From: Massilia antarctica
GTDB lineage: Bacteria > Pseudomonadota > Gammaproteobacteria > Burkholderiales > Burkholderiaceae_D
NCBI RefSeq assembly: GCF_015689335.1
Contig: NZ_CP065053.1
Location: 3,844,001-3,908,000, forward strand
DNA length: 64,000 nt
Direction: 5' to 3'
Below the pieces are notes generated by a model. That model was not told the DNA's origin. It did no database searches and saw only the letters and a list, made by a program, of their open reading frames with translations. Both the position numbers and the translations under genes were made by a program. Every line of letters starts with the position of its first letter. Position 1 is the first letter of the stretch. This document shows, in pieces, positions 1-9,363 of the stretch.

Positions 1-2121
1 TTCGTCATCGGTGACTGGAACGGCCACGCCCAGGTGGCGGGCTGCAGCGACGGCAGTTGCCCACAAGCGATCAACGCCGGCGTCGACATGATCATGGTCC
101 CGGAAAAGTGGAAAGAGTTTATCGACAATACCATCGCCTCGGTCAACAAGGGCGACATTCCGCTGGCGCGCATCAATGATGCCGTCACCCGCATCCTGCG
201 CGTGAAATTTCGCGCCGGCATCATGACCGCCAAGGCGCCGCTCGAACGCCCGTACACCGATGTGAGCCGCCTGCAGCATCGCGCCCTGGCGCGCGAAGCG
301 GTGCAAAAGTCGCTGGTGCTGCTGAAAAACGACAACAAGGTGTTGCCACTGAAGCGAGGTGAAAAGATTCTGGTGGTCGGCAAAAGCGCCGACAGCCTGT
401 CCAATCAAACCGGCGGCTGGTCGCTGACCTGGCAGGGCACGGCCAATACCAATGCCGACTTCCCGAACGCCGACAGCATCCTGACGGCGATCAAATCGGT
501 GGCCGGCGACGGCAATGTGGTCTACCGCCAGAACGCCGCCGACGTCAACCTGGCCGATTTCAAGGCAGTCATCGCCGTCATCGGCGAAACCCCGTACGCC
601 GAAGGCGTGGGCGACATCGGCAGGAGCGGCACCCTGGAGCACGCGCGCCGCTATCCGGAAGACCTGGCCGTGCTCGATGCCGTCAGCGGCAAGGGCGTGC
701 CGGTGGTCACCGTACTGATCACCGGCCGTCCAGTCTGGGTCAACAAGGAACTGAACCGCTCAAGCGCGTTCGTGGTCGCCTGGCTGCCCGGCACCGAAGG
801 CAAGGGCGTCACCGATGTCCTGTTCCGCAAGGATAATGGCGACGTCAATCTGGACTTGAAAGGCAAGCTGTCGTTTTCCTGGCCGAAAACGGCTTGCCAG
901 ATGGCCAATAAAGGCGACCCCAACTACGATCCGTTATTTGCCTATGGCTTCGGCATGCGCTACGCGGACGACACCAGGCTGGCCAAGCTCGACGAAACGG
1001 CGCCGACCCTCGGGTGCGCCCAGATCGCCGGCAACGGCAGCCAGGCGAGTAGCGATCTGGAGGTGTTCCGTTCGGCCGACCAGGCGCCCTACACGGCCCG
1101 TATCGGCGACCCGAGCGCCTGGTCGCTGGCGCTGGGCGCCGACTTGAACGCGGTCTCGAAGCTGCCCAACGTCAAAGCCGAGACCACCCAGATCAATATC
1201 CAGCAGGACGGCAAAAAAATCACCTGGAGCGGGGCCGGCCAGTTTTACTCGCAAGCGGCCACCACGGCCGACCGTGAAAACTACCTCAACGCCGACGCGG
1301 CCCTGGTGTTCGACACCATCGTGCACAAGGCGCCGGCCGGCGCGGTGAAAATGCGGGTGGACTGCAAGCACCCTTGCGCGGGCGAGGTGGACGGCACGAC
1401 CTTGTTCAAGGGCTTGCCGCTCGATGTGAAGCGTAGCGTGAAAGTGCCGCTGTCCTGCTTTGCCGCCAAGGGCGCCGACTTCACCCTGATCGATACGCCA
1501 TTCCTGGTCTATACCGAGCAAGCGTTTGTCGCCTCGTTTGCCAACATCCGCTGGGTGCCGGGCGCTGCCAGGGATGCCGATGCCGCCACCTGCGCCAGCC
1601 TGGTGCCGCCACCGGTGGCAGTCGGGCCGCCGCTGCCGGGGCCGACTTACAGCGTGTTCAATGCGGGCGCGCTGACGGGCGACCTGGTGCTGACCACCTA
1701 CTCGTCCAATGTCAGCCACACCAAGGCCAGCATGACGCCCGCCGATGGGCTGGACTTGAACTTCGCCGCCGACGGTGGCGATGGCTTGGCGATGATCACC
1801 GGCACGCCTGTGAATCTGAGCAACTTCGCCAGTGGGACTCTGCAGTTCGAGATCAATGTCGGCAGCTACGGGGCCAACACCGGCGGCCTGGCGGTCAAGA
1901 TGGAAAGCCCGGGCCTGAACTGCAAGTCGGGCGATTATCTGTTCGGCCGTCCGGCCGCGGGTGGCTGGACGCCGGTCACGGTGAAGGTCAGCGCGCTGAT
2001 TGCGGCGGCCGATCCCTGCTTTGACTTGCGCAATATCGGCATGCCGTTCGGGACCTTGCCAAAGTGGGGCGATCAGCAGGGAGTGAAGTACAAGCTGCGC
2101 CAGATCCGCTTTGTGCAGTAA
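1..2121 (+). CDS. Glycoside hydrolase family 3 beta-glucosidase-like enzyme (5' end outside window)
   Basis: Exo-acting beta-glucan or cello-oligosaccharide hydrolase by family. The reading frame is open from base 1, so the N-terminal TIM barrel is mostly missing. The first codons give FVIGDWNGH, which matches the GH3 nucleophile motif (usually SDW), so the Asp at bases 13-15 is the likely nucleophile. The GH3 C-terminal alpha/beta sandwich follows (KSLVLLKNDNKVLPL, about residues 103-117 of the fragment). The roughly 380 residues after it are rich in beta-strand-like segments and resemble the carbohydrate-binding extension of ExoP-type glucosidases, apparently two sandwich modules joined by a Pro-rich linker (PPPVAVGPPLPGP). 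The fragment is 706 residues. It was probably secreted or periplasmic, but the signal region is outside the window. A terminator follows the stop. Substrate is inferred from family only. Confidence 0.9.
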   Translation, partial: FVIGDWNGHAQVAGCSDGSCPQAINAGVDMIMVPEKWKEFIDNTIASVNKGDIPLARINDAVTRILRVKFRAGIMTAKAPLERPYTDVSRLQHRALAREAVQKSLVLLKNDNKVLPLKRGEKILVVGKSADSLSNQTGGWSLTWQGTANTNADFPNADSILTAIKSVAGDGNVVYRQNAADVNLADFKAVIAVIGETPYAEGVGDIGRSGTLEHARRYPEDLAVLDAVSGKGVPVVTVLITGRPVWVNKELNRSSAFVVAWLPGTEGKGVTDVLFRKDNGDVNLDLKGKLSFSWPKTACQMANKGDPNYDPLFAYGFGMRYADDTRLAKLDETAPTLGCAQIAGNGSQASSDLEVFRSADQAPYTARIGDPSAWSLALGADLNAVSKLPNVKAETTQINIQQDGKKITWSGAGQFYSQAATTADRENYLNADAALVFDTIVHKAPAGAVKMRVDCKHPCAGEVDGTTLFKGLPLDVKRSVKVPLSCFAAKGADFTLIDTPFLVYTEQAFVASFANIRWVPGAARDADAATCASLVPPPVAVGPPLPGPTYSVFNAGALTGDLVLTTYSSNVSHTKASMTPADGLDLNFAADGGDGLAMITGTPVNLSNFASGTLQFEINVGSYGANTGGLAVKMESPGLNCKSGDYLFGRPAAGGWTPVTVKVSALIAAADPCFDLRNIGMPFGTLPKWGDQQGVKYKLRQIRFVQ

Positions 2122-2140
2122 TCGCTGATAGCAGTCGAGG

Positions 2141-2165
2141 ACGCACGCCTGGGGCGTGCGTTTTT
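2141..2165 (+). terminator. Intrinsic terminator after the GH3 gene
   Basis: An 8-bp perfect stem (ACGCACGC at 2141-2148, GCGTGCGT at 2154-2161) with a 5-nt loop runs into a T tract at 2161-2165, 20 nt after the GH3 stop codon. ppnP converges from the other side. Confidence 0.8.
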
Positions 2166-2258
2166 CGTTGTGAATGCGCGCGCCGCCGATGGCGCGGCGC
2201 GTCTTCGGCGCGAGACCGGGATGCGCCGATTGCCCGTTCACGCGCTGCTTGCCGCAGT

Positions 2259-2570
2259 TCAGCCGAAGTGGCAGACGTAGTCGAGCGTTTCGGTCGTTTC
2301 GATGTCGAAGGCGGTGTTGGCGCCGACATTGAAGCGCTCGCCAGCCTGATAGTCTTGCCAGGCGTCGCTGCCCGCCAGCCGAACCCGGCATTTGCCGGCG
2401 ACGATTTCCATCACTTCCGGCGCCGCCGTATTGAACGTCAGTTGCGACGGGAAGATCACGCCCACCGTTTTTTTGCTGCCATCGGCCAGCAGCAAGGTGT
2501 GCGAGACGCACTTGCCGTCGAAGTAAATATTCGATTTCTTGCTGACGGCGACGTTGTGAATCATGCTCAT
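2259..2570 (-). CDS. ppnP: Pyrimidine/purine nucleoside phosphorylase (PpnP/YaiE family)
   Basis: Small cupin-fold phosphorylase that splits nucleosides into base and ribose-1-phosphate; cytoplasmic by family. The 103-residue length fits the family, as do the N-terminal segment around VSKKSNIYFDGKCVSHT and the C-terminal YVCHFG ending. A strong ribosome binding site (AAGGAAG) sits 4 nt before the ATG. The gene starts 12 nt after the wspR stop codon on the same strand, so it is probably the last gene of the wsp transcript. A functional link between nucleoside salvage and c-di-GMP signalling is not shown by the sequence. Confidence 0.88.
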   Translation of the reverse strand: MSMIHNVAVSKKSNIYFDGKCVSHTLLLADGSKKTVGVIFPSQLTFNTAAPEVMEIVAGKCRVRLAGSDAWQDYQAGERFNVGANTAFDIETTETLDYVCHFG

Positions 2571-2582
2571 GGACTTCCTTCT

Positions 2583-3617
2583 TCAGGTGGGGATAGGGAT
2601 GGCCTGGGCCTGGGCTTCGGCCGCGCACACGCGGTTGCGCCCGGCCGTCTTGGCGGCATACAGGGCCTTGTCGGCGCGCGCGATCAGTTGTTCGGCCGTG
2701 TCGGCGGGCGAGGGTAGCACGCTGGCCACCCCGATCGACATGGTGACGATGCCGCCCGGCGCTTGCGGATTGTCCATCGCCAGCCTTTCCAGCTGGCCGC
2801 GCACGGCGTCGGCCACCACTTGCGCACCGGCCAGGTCGGTCTCGGGCAGGATGATGGCAAACTCTTCGCCGCCATAGCGCGCCGCCAGGTCGGCCGGACG
2901 CTTGAGGTGTTCGGTCAGCACCGCCGCCGTCTTTTTCAGGCACAGGTCGCCCGGCAGGTGGCCGAAGCTGTCGTTGTAGGCCTTGAAGCAGTCGATGTCG
3001 CACATCAGCACCGACAGCGGCTTTTGTTCGCGTTGCCCGCGCTGCCATTCGAGCTTGATGACGTCGTCGAAACGGCGCCGGTTGGCAATCCCGGTCAGGC
3101 CGTCGAGCGCGGCCAGCTTTTGCAGCGCGATGTTGGCTTCGGCCAGCTGGTGCTGGCTTTCGCGCAGGAAGCGAAACGCTTCGTCGCGCTGCAGCCGGCT
3201 GATGTGCGCCGCCGAGTGGTAGCGCACCCGCGCCAACAGTTCGAGCCGGTCCGGCAGCTTGACCAGGTAATCGTTGGCGCCCAGCGCGAAACTGTGGGCC
3301 TTGAGTTTGGGGTCTTCCTTGGCCGAGAGCACGATCACCGGCACATGGCGCAGGCTGTCGCTTGCGCGGTACTGCGCGATCAGCCCGAAACCGTCGATGC
3401 CGGGCATGACCAGGTCTTGCAAAATCACGGTTGGCTGCAGCCGTTCGGCGCTATCGAGCGCCAGCGCCGAGTCGAGCACGTAGTGGTATTCGATGTCGCC
3501 CTGGTCGGCCAGCATGCGCCGCACCGCCTCGACGATGATCGGCTGGTCGTCCACCATCAGGACCCGTACCTTGAAAACGGCCGGCTCCGGCATGTAGCTT
3601 GTGTAAAGGTCAGACAT
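2583..3617 (-). CDS. wspR: Response regulator diguanylate cyclase WspR
   Basis: Output protein of the Wsp system: phosphorylation of its receiver domain activates synthesis of cyclic di-GMP from two GTP. An N-terminal receiver domain carries the acceptor Asp in VILQDLVMPG (about residue 68). A helical linker follows, then a GGDEF domain with the active-site motif GGEEF near residue 250. An RPAD motif lies five residues before GGEEF and matches the RxxD inhibitory product-binding site, so feedback inhibition is probably intact. I take the ATG at 3617 rather than the in-frame TTG at 3623, giving 344 residues. It lies 32 nt after wspF in a seven-gene wsp operon. Confidence 0.92.
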   Translation of the reverse strand: MSDLYTSYMPEPAVFKVRVLMVDDQPIIVEAVRRMLADQGDIEYHYVLDSALALDSAERLQPTVILQDLVMPGIDGFGLIAQYRASDSLRHVPVIVLSAKEDPKLKAHSFALGANDYLVKLPDRLELLARVRYHSAAHISRLQRDEAFRFLRESQHQLAEANIALQKLAALDGLTGIANRRRFDDVIKLEWQRGQREQKPLSVLMCDIDCFKAYNDSFGHLPGDLCLKKTAAVLTEHLKRPADLAARYGGEEFAIILPETDLAGAQVVADAVRGQLERLAMDNPQAPGGIVTMSIGVASVLPSPADTAEQLIARADKALYAAKTAGRNRVCAAEAQAQAIPIPT

Positions 3618-3649
3618 TGGCAATCGACTTTTCGGTAAGGAGAGCGGCG

Positions 3650-4669
3650 CTAGTTCCCGGCCGGTTTGGTCCCAATTCTACTGCGCAATGCCCGCCCGAT
3701 GTTTTCCAAAGACAAAATTTGCTGTGCAGCATCAATCTCGGCGGCGGCGCGTGGCATGCCGTACACGGCGCTGCTGGCCTGGTCCTGGGCGATGGTGGCC
3801 TTGCCGGCCTGGCGCATGGCGAGCAGGCCGTTGGCGCCGTCGCGCCCCATGCCGGTCAGCAGCACGCCGGTGGCGTCGCCATCCCAGTGCCGCGCCACGC
3901 AGTGGAAAAACACGTCGACCGAGGGCCGGTAGGCGTAGTCGCGCGGCGCCTGGTCGTAGTGCAGGCGCTGGCGCGCGCTCAGGACCAGGTGGTCGTTGGT
4001 GCGGGCGATCTGCACGCAGCCCGCTTCGAGCGGGTCGCCGTCGTCGACCACGCGCACCGGCATGATCAGTTGTTCGCCCAGCCATTTGGAGAAATGGGCG
4101 GCGAAGTTTTCATCGATGTGCTGGACCACCACGATGGCGGTGCCGGGCGCCGGGTTCCAGCCGGCCAGCACCTTGGCCACTGCGATCGGGCCGCCGGTCG
4201 AGGAGCCGATCGCCAGCAGGTGCTTGATCTTGCCGTCGCCCCGTTCGGGCGCGTGCGGCGGATGGGCGTCGGCCACGCTCACTCGTATCAGTTTGCCGAT
4301 GGTTTTGATCTTGTGCAGCAGCGCGCTATCGCCCCCGCCACCGCGCGCCAGCAGCGGCGTGGCGGTGACGTCGAGGGCGCCGGCGCCGAGCGCGCGGAAT
4401 ACCTGGCTGACATTGTCCTGCGGCTGGCCGGTGACGACCAGGATCGCGCACGGCGCTTTTTCCATGATCTGGCGCGTCGCTTCGACGCCGTCCAGTTGCG
4501 GCATGTTCAAGTCCATCAGGATCAGGTCGGGACGGTTGTCGATGCACATGCGCACCGCTTCCAGGCCGGTGCGGGCGATCCACACCACCTGGTGCTCGCT
4601 GGTGCTGGCCACCACGCGGCGCAGCGCTTCGGCCGCCATGGCGACGTCGTTGGCGATGCCGATTTTCAT
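3650..4669 (-). CDS. wspF: CheB-type protein-glutamate methylesterase WspF
   Basis: Removes methyl groups from the WspA receptor and so resets the Wsp pathway; loss of WspF is known in Pseudomonas to lock c-di-GMP production on. The receiver domain (residues 1-120) has acceptor Asp53 in LILMDLNMPQ. The C-terminal esterase domain has the catalytic Ser in IGSSTGGP, His in VVVQHIDENFA and Asp in TGMGRDGANG, so the triad is complete. The N-terminal acidic pocket reads ND rather than DD, as I recall for other WspF proteins. The start ATG overlaps the wspE stop by 4 nt, which suggests translational coupling. Confidence 0.92.
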   Translation of the reverse strand: MKIGIANDVAMAAEALRRVVASTSEHQVVWIARTGLEAVRMCIDNRPDLILMDLNMPQLDGVEATRQIMEKAPCAILVVTGQPQDNVSQVFRALGAGALDVTATPLLARGGGGDSALLHKIKTIGKLIRVSVADAHPPHAPERGDGKIKHLLAIGSSTGGPIAVAKVLAGWNPAPGTAIVVVQHIDENFAAHFSKWLGEQLIMPVRVVDDGDPLEAGCVQIARTNDHLVLSARQRLHYDQAPRDYAYRPSVDVFFHCVARHWDGDATGVLLTGMGRDGANGLLAMRQAGKATIAQDQASSAVYGMPRAAAEIDAAQQILSLENIGRALRSRIGTKPAGN

Positions 4670-6951
4670 AGGCCGGCTTCTCCGATCAGGTCGAACACGG
4701 CGTTGAGCAGGGTCTCGTCGTGGAAGCTGCCCTTGGTGAGGTAGTAATCGGCGCCGGCGCTCATGCCGCGCGCGCGGTCTTCCGGGCGGTCCTTGTAGGA
4801 GACGATCATCACGGGCAGTTTGTACAAGTGGATATCTTTCTTGACCAGGCCAACGAGTTCGATGCCGTCCATGCGCGGCATGTCGACGTCGGTGATTAAC
4901 AGGTCGTAGTCGCCGCTGCGCACCACGTTCCAGCCGTCGACGCCGTCGATGGCGATGTCGACCTGGAAGCCGCGCCCCTGCAGCAGCTTGCGTTCCATTT
5001 CGCGCACGGTGAGCGAGTCGTCCACCACCAGGATGCGTTTGACCTTGCGTTTTTCGGGGCCGCCGCGCGCGCCCAGCCGGTGCAGGCCGCCTTCGTGCAG
5101 CAGCTTGTCGATCGACAGCAGCAGGTCGGGCACGTCGAGGATCAGGACCGGGGCGCCGTCATCGAGCAGGGCGCCGGCGCTGATGTCGCGCATCTTGCCG
5201 AAGATCGGGTCGAGCGCCTGCACCGCCAGGCTTTGCTCGCCGCGGATCGTATCGACCACCAGCGCGTAGCGGCGCTGGGCGGCGCCGATCACCACCACCG
5301 GCAGTTCGCCGGCGCCGCTGCCGATCTGGCCCAGTTCCAGCACCTGGGCGGCCGACACCAGCCCGAGGTGCTCGCCGCCGAAGTCGAAGAACTGCTTGTT
5401 TTCCAGGGTATGGATCTCGCTTTGCGGCACCTTGAGTACCCGTTCCACCTTGACGATCGGGATTGCGTAAGCTTCGCCCTGCACCTCGAGCACCAGCGCG
5501 CGCACGATCGATTGCGTCAGCGGCAGGGTGATGAAGGTATGGAAGCCCACGCCCGCCGTGGACTCGATGCGCACCGTGCCATTCTGTTCGCGGATGGTCT
5601 GGTGCACGATGTCGAGCCCCACCCCGCGTCCGGAAATGGCGCTGGCGGTTTCCTTCAGGCTGAAGGCGGGCAGGAACAGGAATTCGATCAGCTCCGGCTG
5701 CGACATAGCTTGCGCCATCGCGGCGCTGGCCATCTTGCGCTCGACCACCTGGTGCCGGATGCGTTCGATGTCGACCCCGCGCCCGTCGTCGCGGATCTCG
5801 ATACTGAGCATGCCGGCGCGGTGGCGCGCTTCGAGCACGATGGTGCCGAGCGCCGGCTTGCCGGCGGCGATCCGTTCGGCCTGGGTTTCCATGCCGTGGT
5901 CGACGGCGTTGCGCAGCATGTGGTTGAGCGGGCTTTCGATGCGCGCCAGGATGTCGCGGTCGACCAGGGTCTCTTCGCCTTCGATCAGGAGCTGCGCTTC
6001 TTTTCCCAGGCTGCGCGCCAGGTCGCGCACCATGCGCGGGAACGCTTGCACGCCGTCGCGGAAAGGACGCATGCGCAAGGTCAGCACTTCATCCACCAGG
6101 TTTTTCGATACGCCCAGCAGGCGCCGCTCGTAGCTTTCGATGTCGGCCATGTGTTCGAGCATGAACTGCTTGAGCGGATGGGCCTTCTGGCCGGTCAGGG
6201 CCGATTGTTCGATCAGGGCCTGGTCGCCGCCGCGCATCACGGCCTCGTGCAGCTGTTCGAGCGCCTGGAACAGGCTGGCCTGGTTGCGCTTGAAGCGCTG
6301 CAGCTGGGCGATGAAGGGGTGCATCTGGTGCGCGTTGATGCGCGACTCGCTGGCCAGGGCCAGCAGGCGGTCGAAGTTGTGGGCCGTCTTGGGCGCGCCT
6401 TGGACCCGTTGCGGCGCCGCTTCCTCAGGCACCGGCGCAGACACCAGCGGCGCGGCCGCATCCGTCAGTGGCACGGCCAGCGGCGCTGCAGGCGCAACCG
6501 GGGCCGAGTACGCTTCCAGCAGCGGCGCCGACTGGATCTGGGCGATGCCGGCGATGCTGTCCATCGCCGCGCCGATGCGCGCGCCGTGCTGCTCCAGCCA
6601 GGCCGGCAGGCCCGCTTCGTCCAGGGTCGAGAATTGCAGGATCAGGTCGACCCCGGCCAGCAGCGCGTCGATGCGCGCGGGGGTGAGCTGCAACTGGCCA
6701 TGCTGGACCGCGATGAAGGCGTCTTCCATGCCGTGCGCCAGTTGCACCACGACGTCCAGGCCGACGATGGCGGCCGCGCCCTTGATCGAATGGGCGGCGC
6801 GCATCATCGCTTCGGTGGTGGCGGCGTCGCCGCCGCCGCCGCGCTCCATGCTCAACAAGCCGTCGGTGAGGATCTGGGTCTGGCCGTCCGCCTCCATGCG
6901 GAACAGGTCCAGCATCGAGAACTGACTGAGGTCGCCGCTGCCGGTGCTCAT
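4666..6951 (-). CDS. wspE: CheA-type hybrid histidine kinase WspE
   Basis: Central kinase of the Wsp complex, passing phosphate to WspR and WspF. Domains in order: Hpt with phospho-accepting His54 (AAHSIKGAA); a Pro/Ala-rich linker (about 155-190) with no clear P2 domain; dimerisation helices; a HATPase domain with N-box HMLRNAVDHGME and G-box GRGVGLDIV; a CheW-like coupling domain; and a C-terminal receiver domain with acceptor Asp in DLLITDVDMPRMDG. At 761 residues, with the fused receiver, it matches WspE rather than flagellar CheA. It overlaps wspD and wspF by 4 nt each. Confidence 0.93.
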   Translation of the reverse strand: MSTGSGDLSQFSMLDLFRMEADGQTQILTDGLLSMERGGGGDAATTEAMMRAAHSIKGAAAIVGLDVVVQLAHGMEDAFIAVQHGQLQLTPARIDALLAGVDLILQFSTLDEAGLPAWLEQHGARIGAAMDSIAGIAQIQSAPLLEAYSAPVAPAAPLAVPLTDAAAPLVSAPVPEEAAPQRVQGAPKTAHNFDRLLALASESRINAHQMHPFIAQLQRFKRNQASLFQALEQLHEAVMRGGDQALIEQSALTGQKAHPLKQFMLEHMADIESYERRLLGVSKNLVDEVLTLRMRPFRDGVQAFPRMVRDLARSLGKEAQLLIEGEETLVDRDILARIESPLNHMLRNAVDHGMETQAERIAAGKPALGTIVLEARHRAGMLSIEIRDDGRGVDIERIRHQVVERKMASAAMAQAMSQPELIEFLFLPAFSLKETASAISGRGVGLDIVHQTIREQNGTVRIESTAGVGFHTFITLPLTQSIVRALVLEVQGEAYAIPIVKVERVLKVPQSEIHTLENKQFFDFGGEHLGLVSAAQVLELGQIGSGAGELPVVVIGAAQRRYALVVDTIRGEQSLAVQALDPIFGKMRDISAGALLDDGAPVLILDVPDLLLSIDKLLHEGGLHRLGARGGPEKRKVKRILVVDDSLTVREMERKLLQGRGFQVDIAIDGVDGWNVVRSGDYDLLITDVDMPRMDGIELVGLVKKDIHLYKLPVMIVSYKDRPEDRARGMSAGADYYLTKGSFHDETLLNAVFDLIGEAGL

Positions 6952-7634
6952 CGCAACAGCCTGGTGAGCTGGTGGCCGATCAGCGGGGCGTCCAGCACGC
7001 CGATGCGCATCGCGTCATGGGACAGCACGCCGGTGATGAAGCGTTGCAGGCCCTTGTTGAGGGTGGCCGCCGGCGCGCCCACCTGGGCCGCGCCGTAGCG
7101 CAGGATGCCGTGCAGGTCGGCCACCGGGAGGGCGAAGCGCTGCTCTTCCCAGACGATGACGAGCAGGCGCGCGAACACGTGGCGTCCACCCTGGACCGGG
7201 GCGTCGTTTTCATCGATCCCGAGCAGGCTGGCCAGCGCGATCGAGGGCGTCAGGGTGCCGCCGACGTTGACGATGCCGGTCAGGGCGCCGCCGCTGCGGT
7301 GCGGCAGCGAGTGGCTGGGGGCCAGCGGCGCGACCGCGGTCACCATCCGGGTCGGCAGCAGCAGCCACTCGCGCCCGAGACGGAATACCAGCCCGGAGCT
7401 GTCGTGGCGCGCGCGCTCGGCCTGCGGCTGGCGCAGCAGGGCGGCCCAGTCCTCGCGGTAACCCGGTCCCACCGGGCGCTGCATGCTGTGCCGCGCCGCG
7501 CCCTCGTACACATCGCAGTTGCGGCAGTGGACATGCTGTTCGAGCTTGGGGCAACTCAAATCGCCAGCCACGCCGATGCTGTTCCAGCAATCGTCGAGGC
7601 CCGGTGCGTGCGGCTGGTCGGGCGCGGTCGTCAT
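6948..7634 (-). CDS. wspD: CheW-like coupling protein WspD
   Basis: Adaptor between the WspA receptor and the WspE kinase. The 228-residue protein has an N-terminal Cys-rich segment (CPKLEQHVHCRNCDVYEG, about residues 28-45, including a CxxC) and then a CheW fold (about 75-225) with the conserved GIVNVGGTLTPSIAL strand region. The Cys-rich head is longer than in flagellar CheW and is typical of WspD. Its start overlaps the wspC stop and its stop overlaps the wspE start (4 nt each). The CheW fold is clear; the role comes from operon position. Confidence 0.88.
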   Translation of the reverse strand: MTTAPDQPHAPGLDDCWNSIGVAGDLSCPKLEQHVHCRNCDVYEGAARHSMQRPVGPGYREDWAALLRQPQAERARHDSSGLVFRLGREWLLLPTRMVTAVAPLAPSHSLPHRSGGALTGIVNVGGTLTPSIALASLLGIDENDAPVQGGRHVFARLLVIVWEEQRFALPVADLHGILRYGAAQVGAPAATLNKGLQRFITGVLSHDAMRIGVLDAPLIGHQLTRLLR

Positions 7635-8884
7635 GGGGCGCCTTTGCGTTGGGCCCCGTCATTGCGGCGCTGGTAGATGCGCGCGGCGCGCTGCTTGAGG
7701 GCGGCCGCCTGGGCCGGCTCGCCGCTTTGCTCGGCCAGCAGCGCCAGGTGGCACAGCGCTTCGTAGTGGTCCGGTTGCAGGTAGACGCAGCGGCGCCAGT
7801 GGTCGCCCGCTTCGGCGATGCGCTGTTCGCATTCGCTGACCATGCCGAGGATGAAGTAGGCGTCGGCCGAATCGGGGTTCTGGTCGAGCAGTTCGCGGCA
7901 GGCCGCCGCGGCGCCGCTGTAGTCGCCCAGGTCGGCCTGGCGGCGCGCGCGCGCCAGCATGTCGGCTGCTGCCGGCGGTGCGGCAGGCGGCGGCGCGGCA
8001 GCCAGCGGCCGCGCGGCGCGCGCTGGCGCCGCTGCGCTTGCGGCGGGCCGCGCCGGCGCCAACGGGCGCACGTGCTGGCGCGCCGGGATGCGCGGCGGCC
8101 AGGAAGCGTGGGCGCCGGCCTTTTCGAGGGCGAAGGCGCCGGGCGCGCGCAGCGTGGCAAAACCGTTGCGGCAGAAGGCCGGCACCTCGGCATAGCCGGC
8201 GAACAGGATGCCGTCGTCGGCCAGCAGGCGCGCCAGGCTGGCGATGGCGGCGGCCACGGTGGGCTCGTCGAAGTAGATCAGCAGATTGCGGCAAAAGATG
8301 ATGTCGTAGTAGCCCGGCCGGCTGGAAAAGGCGGGATCGAGCAGGTTGGCCTGGTTGAAGCTGACCTGGGCGCGAATGTCGTCGCAGATCTGGTACTCGG
8401 CGCCGGCCGCTATAAAGTAGCGTTCGCGGAAATCGAGGTGGCGGCCGCGGAAGGCGTTGCGCGTGTACAGGCCGGCGCGGGCGCGCGCCAGCGCCACCTC
8501 GGACAGGTCGACCGCGTCGATTGCATAGTCGCCGGCGGCCACGCCCGCGCTTTGCAGCGACATGGCCATCGAATACGGTTCTTCGCCGCCGGCGCACGGC
8601 ACCGACAGGATGCGCAGCGGGCGCGCCGGCTTGGCCGCCAGGCGCCGCGCGACAAACGCGGTGGCCGCGACGAAGGCTTCGGCGTCGCGGAACATCCACG
8701 ATTCGGGCACCACCACCAGTTCGGTCAGCGCGCTCAGTTCCGCCGCGCCGCTCGCGAGCAGGCACTCGTAGGCGCGCGTGTCGTCCAGCGCGAGCGCCTG
8801 CATGCGGCGTTCGACGGCGCGCCCCACCACGGACTCGGTCAGGTTCAGCCCCGTTACCTGCTGCAGCAGGTCGCGCGCTTTCAT
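7631..8884 (-). CDS. wspC: CheR-type methyltransferase with TPR tail, WspC
   Basis: Methylates glutamates of the WspA receptor with S-adenosylmethionine. The N-terminal CheR domain (about residues 1-265) has the conserved ESWMFRD at 61-67, the SAM-binding loop VPCAGGEEPYSM at 95-106 and a FCRNLLIYF motif. An Ala/Pro-rich linker (about 270-310) leads to TPR-like helices (about 312-405) with the pattern DSADAYFILGMVSECEQR. CheR fused to TPRs is the WspC architecture. The start overlaps the wspB stop by 4 nt. Confidence 0.91.
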   Translation of the reverse strand: MKARDLLQQVTGLNLTESVVGRAVERRMQALALDDTRAYECLLASGAAELSALTELVVVPESWMFRDAEAFVAATAFVARRLAAKPARPLRILSVPCAGGEEPYSMAMSLQSAGVAAGDYAIDAVDLSEVALARARAGLYTRNAFRGRHLDFRERYFIAAGAEYQICDDIRAQVSFNQANLLDPAFSSRPGYYDIIFCRNLLIYFDEPTVAAAIASLARLLADDGILFAGYAEVPAFCRNGFATLRAPGAFALEKAGAHASWPPRIPARQHVRPLAPARPAASAAAPARAARPLAAAPPPAAPPAAADMLARARRQADLGDYSGAAAACRELLDQNPDSADAYFILGMVSECEQRIAEAGDHWRRCVYLQPDHYEALCHLALLAEQSGEPAQAAALKQRAARIYQRRNDGAQRKGAP

Positions 8885-9351
8885 GCGGGCGCTCCAGTGG
8901 CGGGGAACAGTTGCGCGCGCACGTCGGCGCTGAGCAGCTGCGCGAGGCTGACCAGTTGCAGCATGCCGGCGCCGTCGGCGGCCACCTGGCCCAGGAAGGG
9001 GGCGCCGGCGACGCCGGCATCGGCCAGCGCGGCACTGTCGATGGTGTCGACGCCGATCACGTGTTCGGCCAGCAGGCCAAGCGGGCGGGTGGCGCCGTCG
9101 GCAGCGCCTTCAGCGAGCGGATAGTCGACCAGGAGGATGCGCGAGTCGTACCACAGTTGCTCGGACGGGGCGCCTGCCAGCGCCGATAGATCAATCACCG
9201 GCACCGGCGCGCCGTGCAGGTCGAGCAGGCCGGCCACGTAGTCAGGCGCCAGCGGAATGGCCTTGAGGGCGGCGGCCGGCAGCACGCGCGCCACCGCCCA
9301 CAGGGGCAGGGCGTAGCGGTCGGCGCCGATGTGAAAGACCATGACTTTCAT
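8881..9351 (-). CDS. wspB: CheW-like coupling protein WspB
   Basis: Single-domain CheW adaptor (156 residues) starting MKVMVFHIGADRYALPL. It has the typical CheW strand DYVAGLLDLHGAPVPVIDL (about 38-56). It is the second, shorter CheW protein of the operon and is placed between the receptor and the CheR gene, as in known wsp loci. The gap to wspA is 12 nt and the overlap with wspC is 4 nt. Direct binding partners are inferred from the homologous system. Confidence 0.9.
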   Translation of the reverse strand: MKVMVFHIGADRYALPLWAVARVLPAAALKAIPLAPDYVAGLLDLHGAPVPVIDLSALAGAPSEQLWYDSRILLVDYPLAEGAADGATRPLGLLAEHVIGVDTIDSAALADAGVAGAPFLGQVAADGAGMLQLVSLAQLLSADVRAQLFPATGAPA

Positions 9352-9363
9352 CGCCGCACCCGC

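Noticed and set aside
2064..2717. 217-residue plus-strand frame over ppnP
   Set aside because: Opposite strand of a recognised gene with a strong start site; the translation has no features.
5080..7098. 672-residue plus-strand frame opposite wspE
   Set aside because: Shadow frame rich in His, Gln and Arg; wspE has all CheA motifs and fits the operon.
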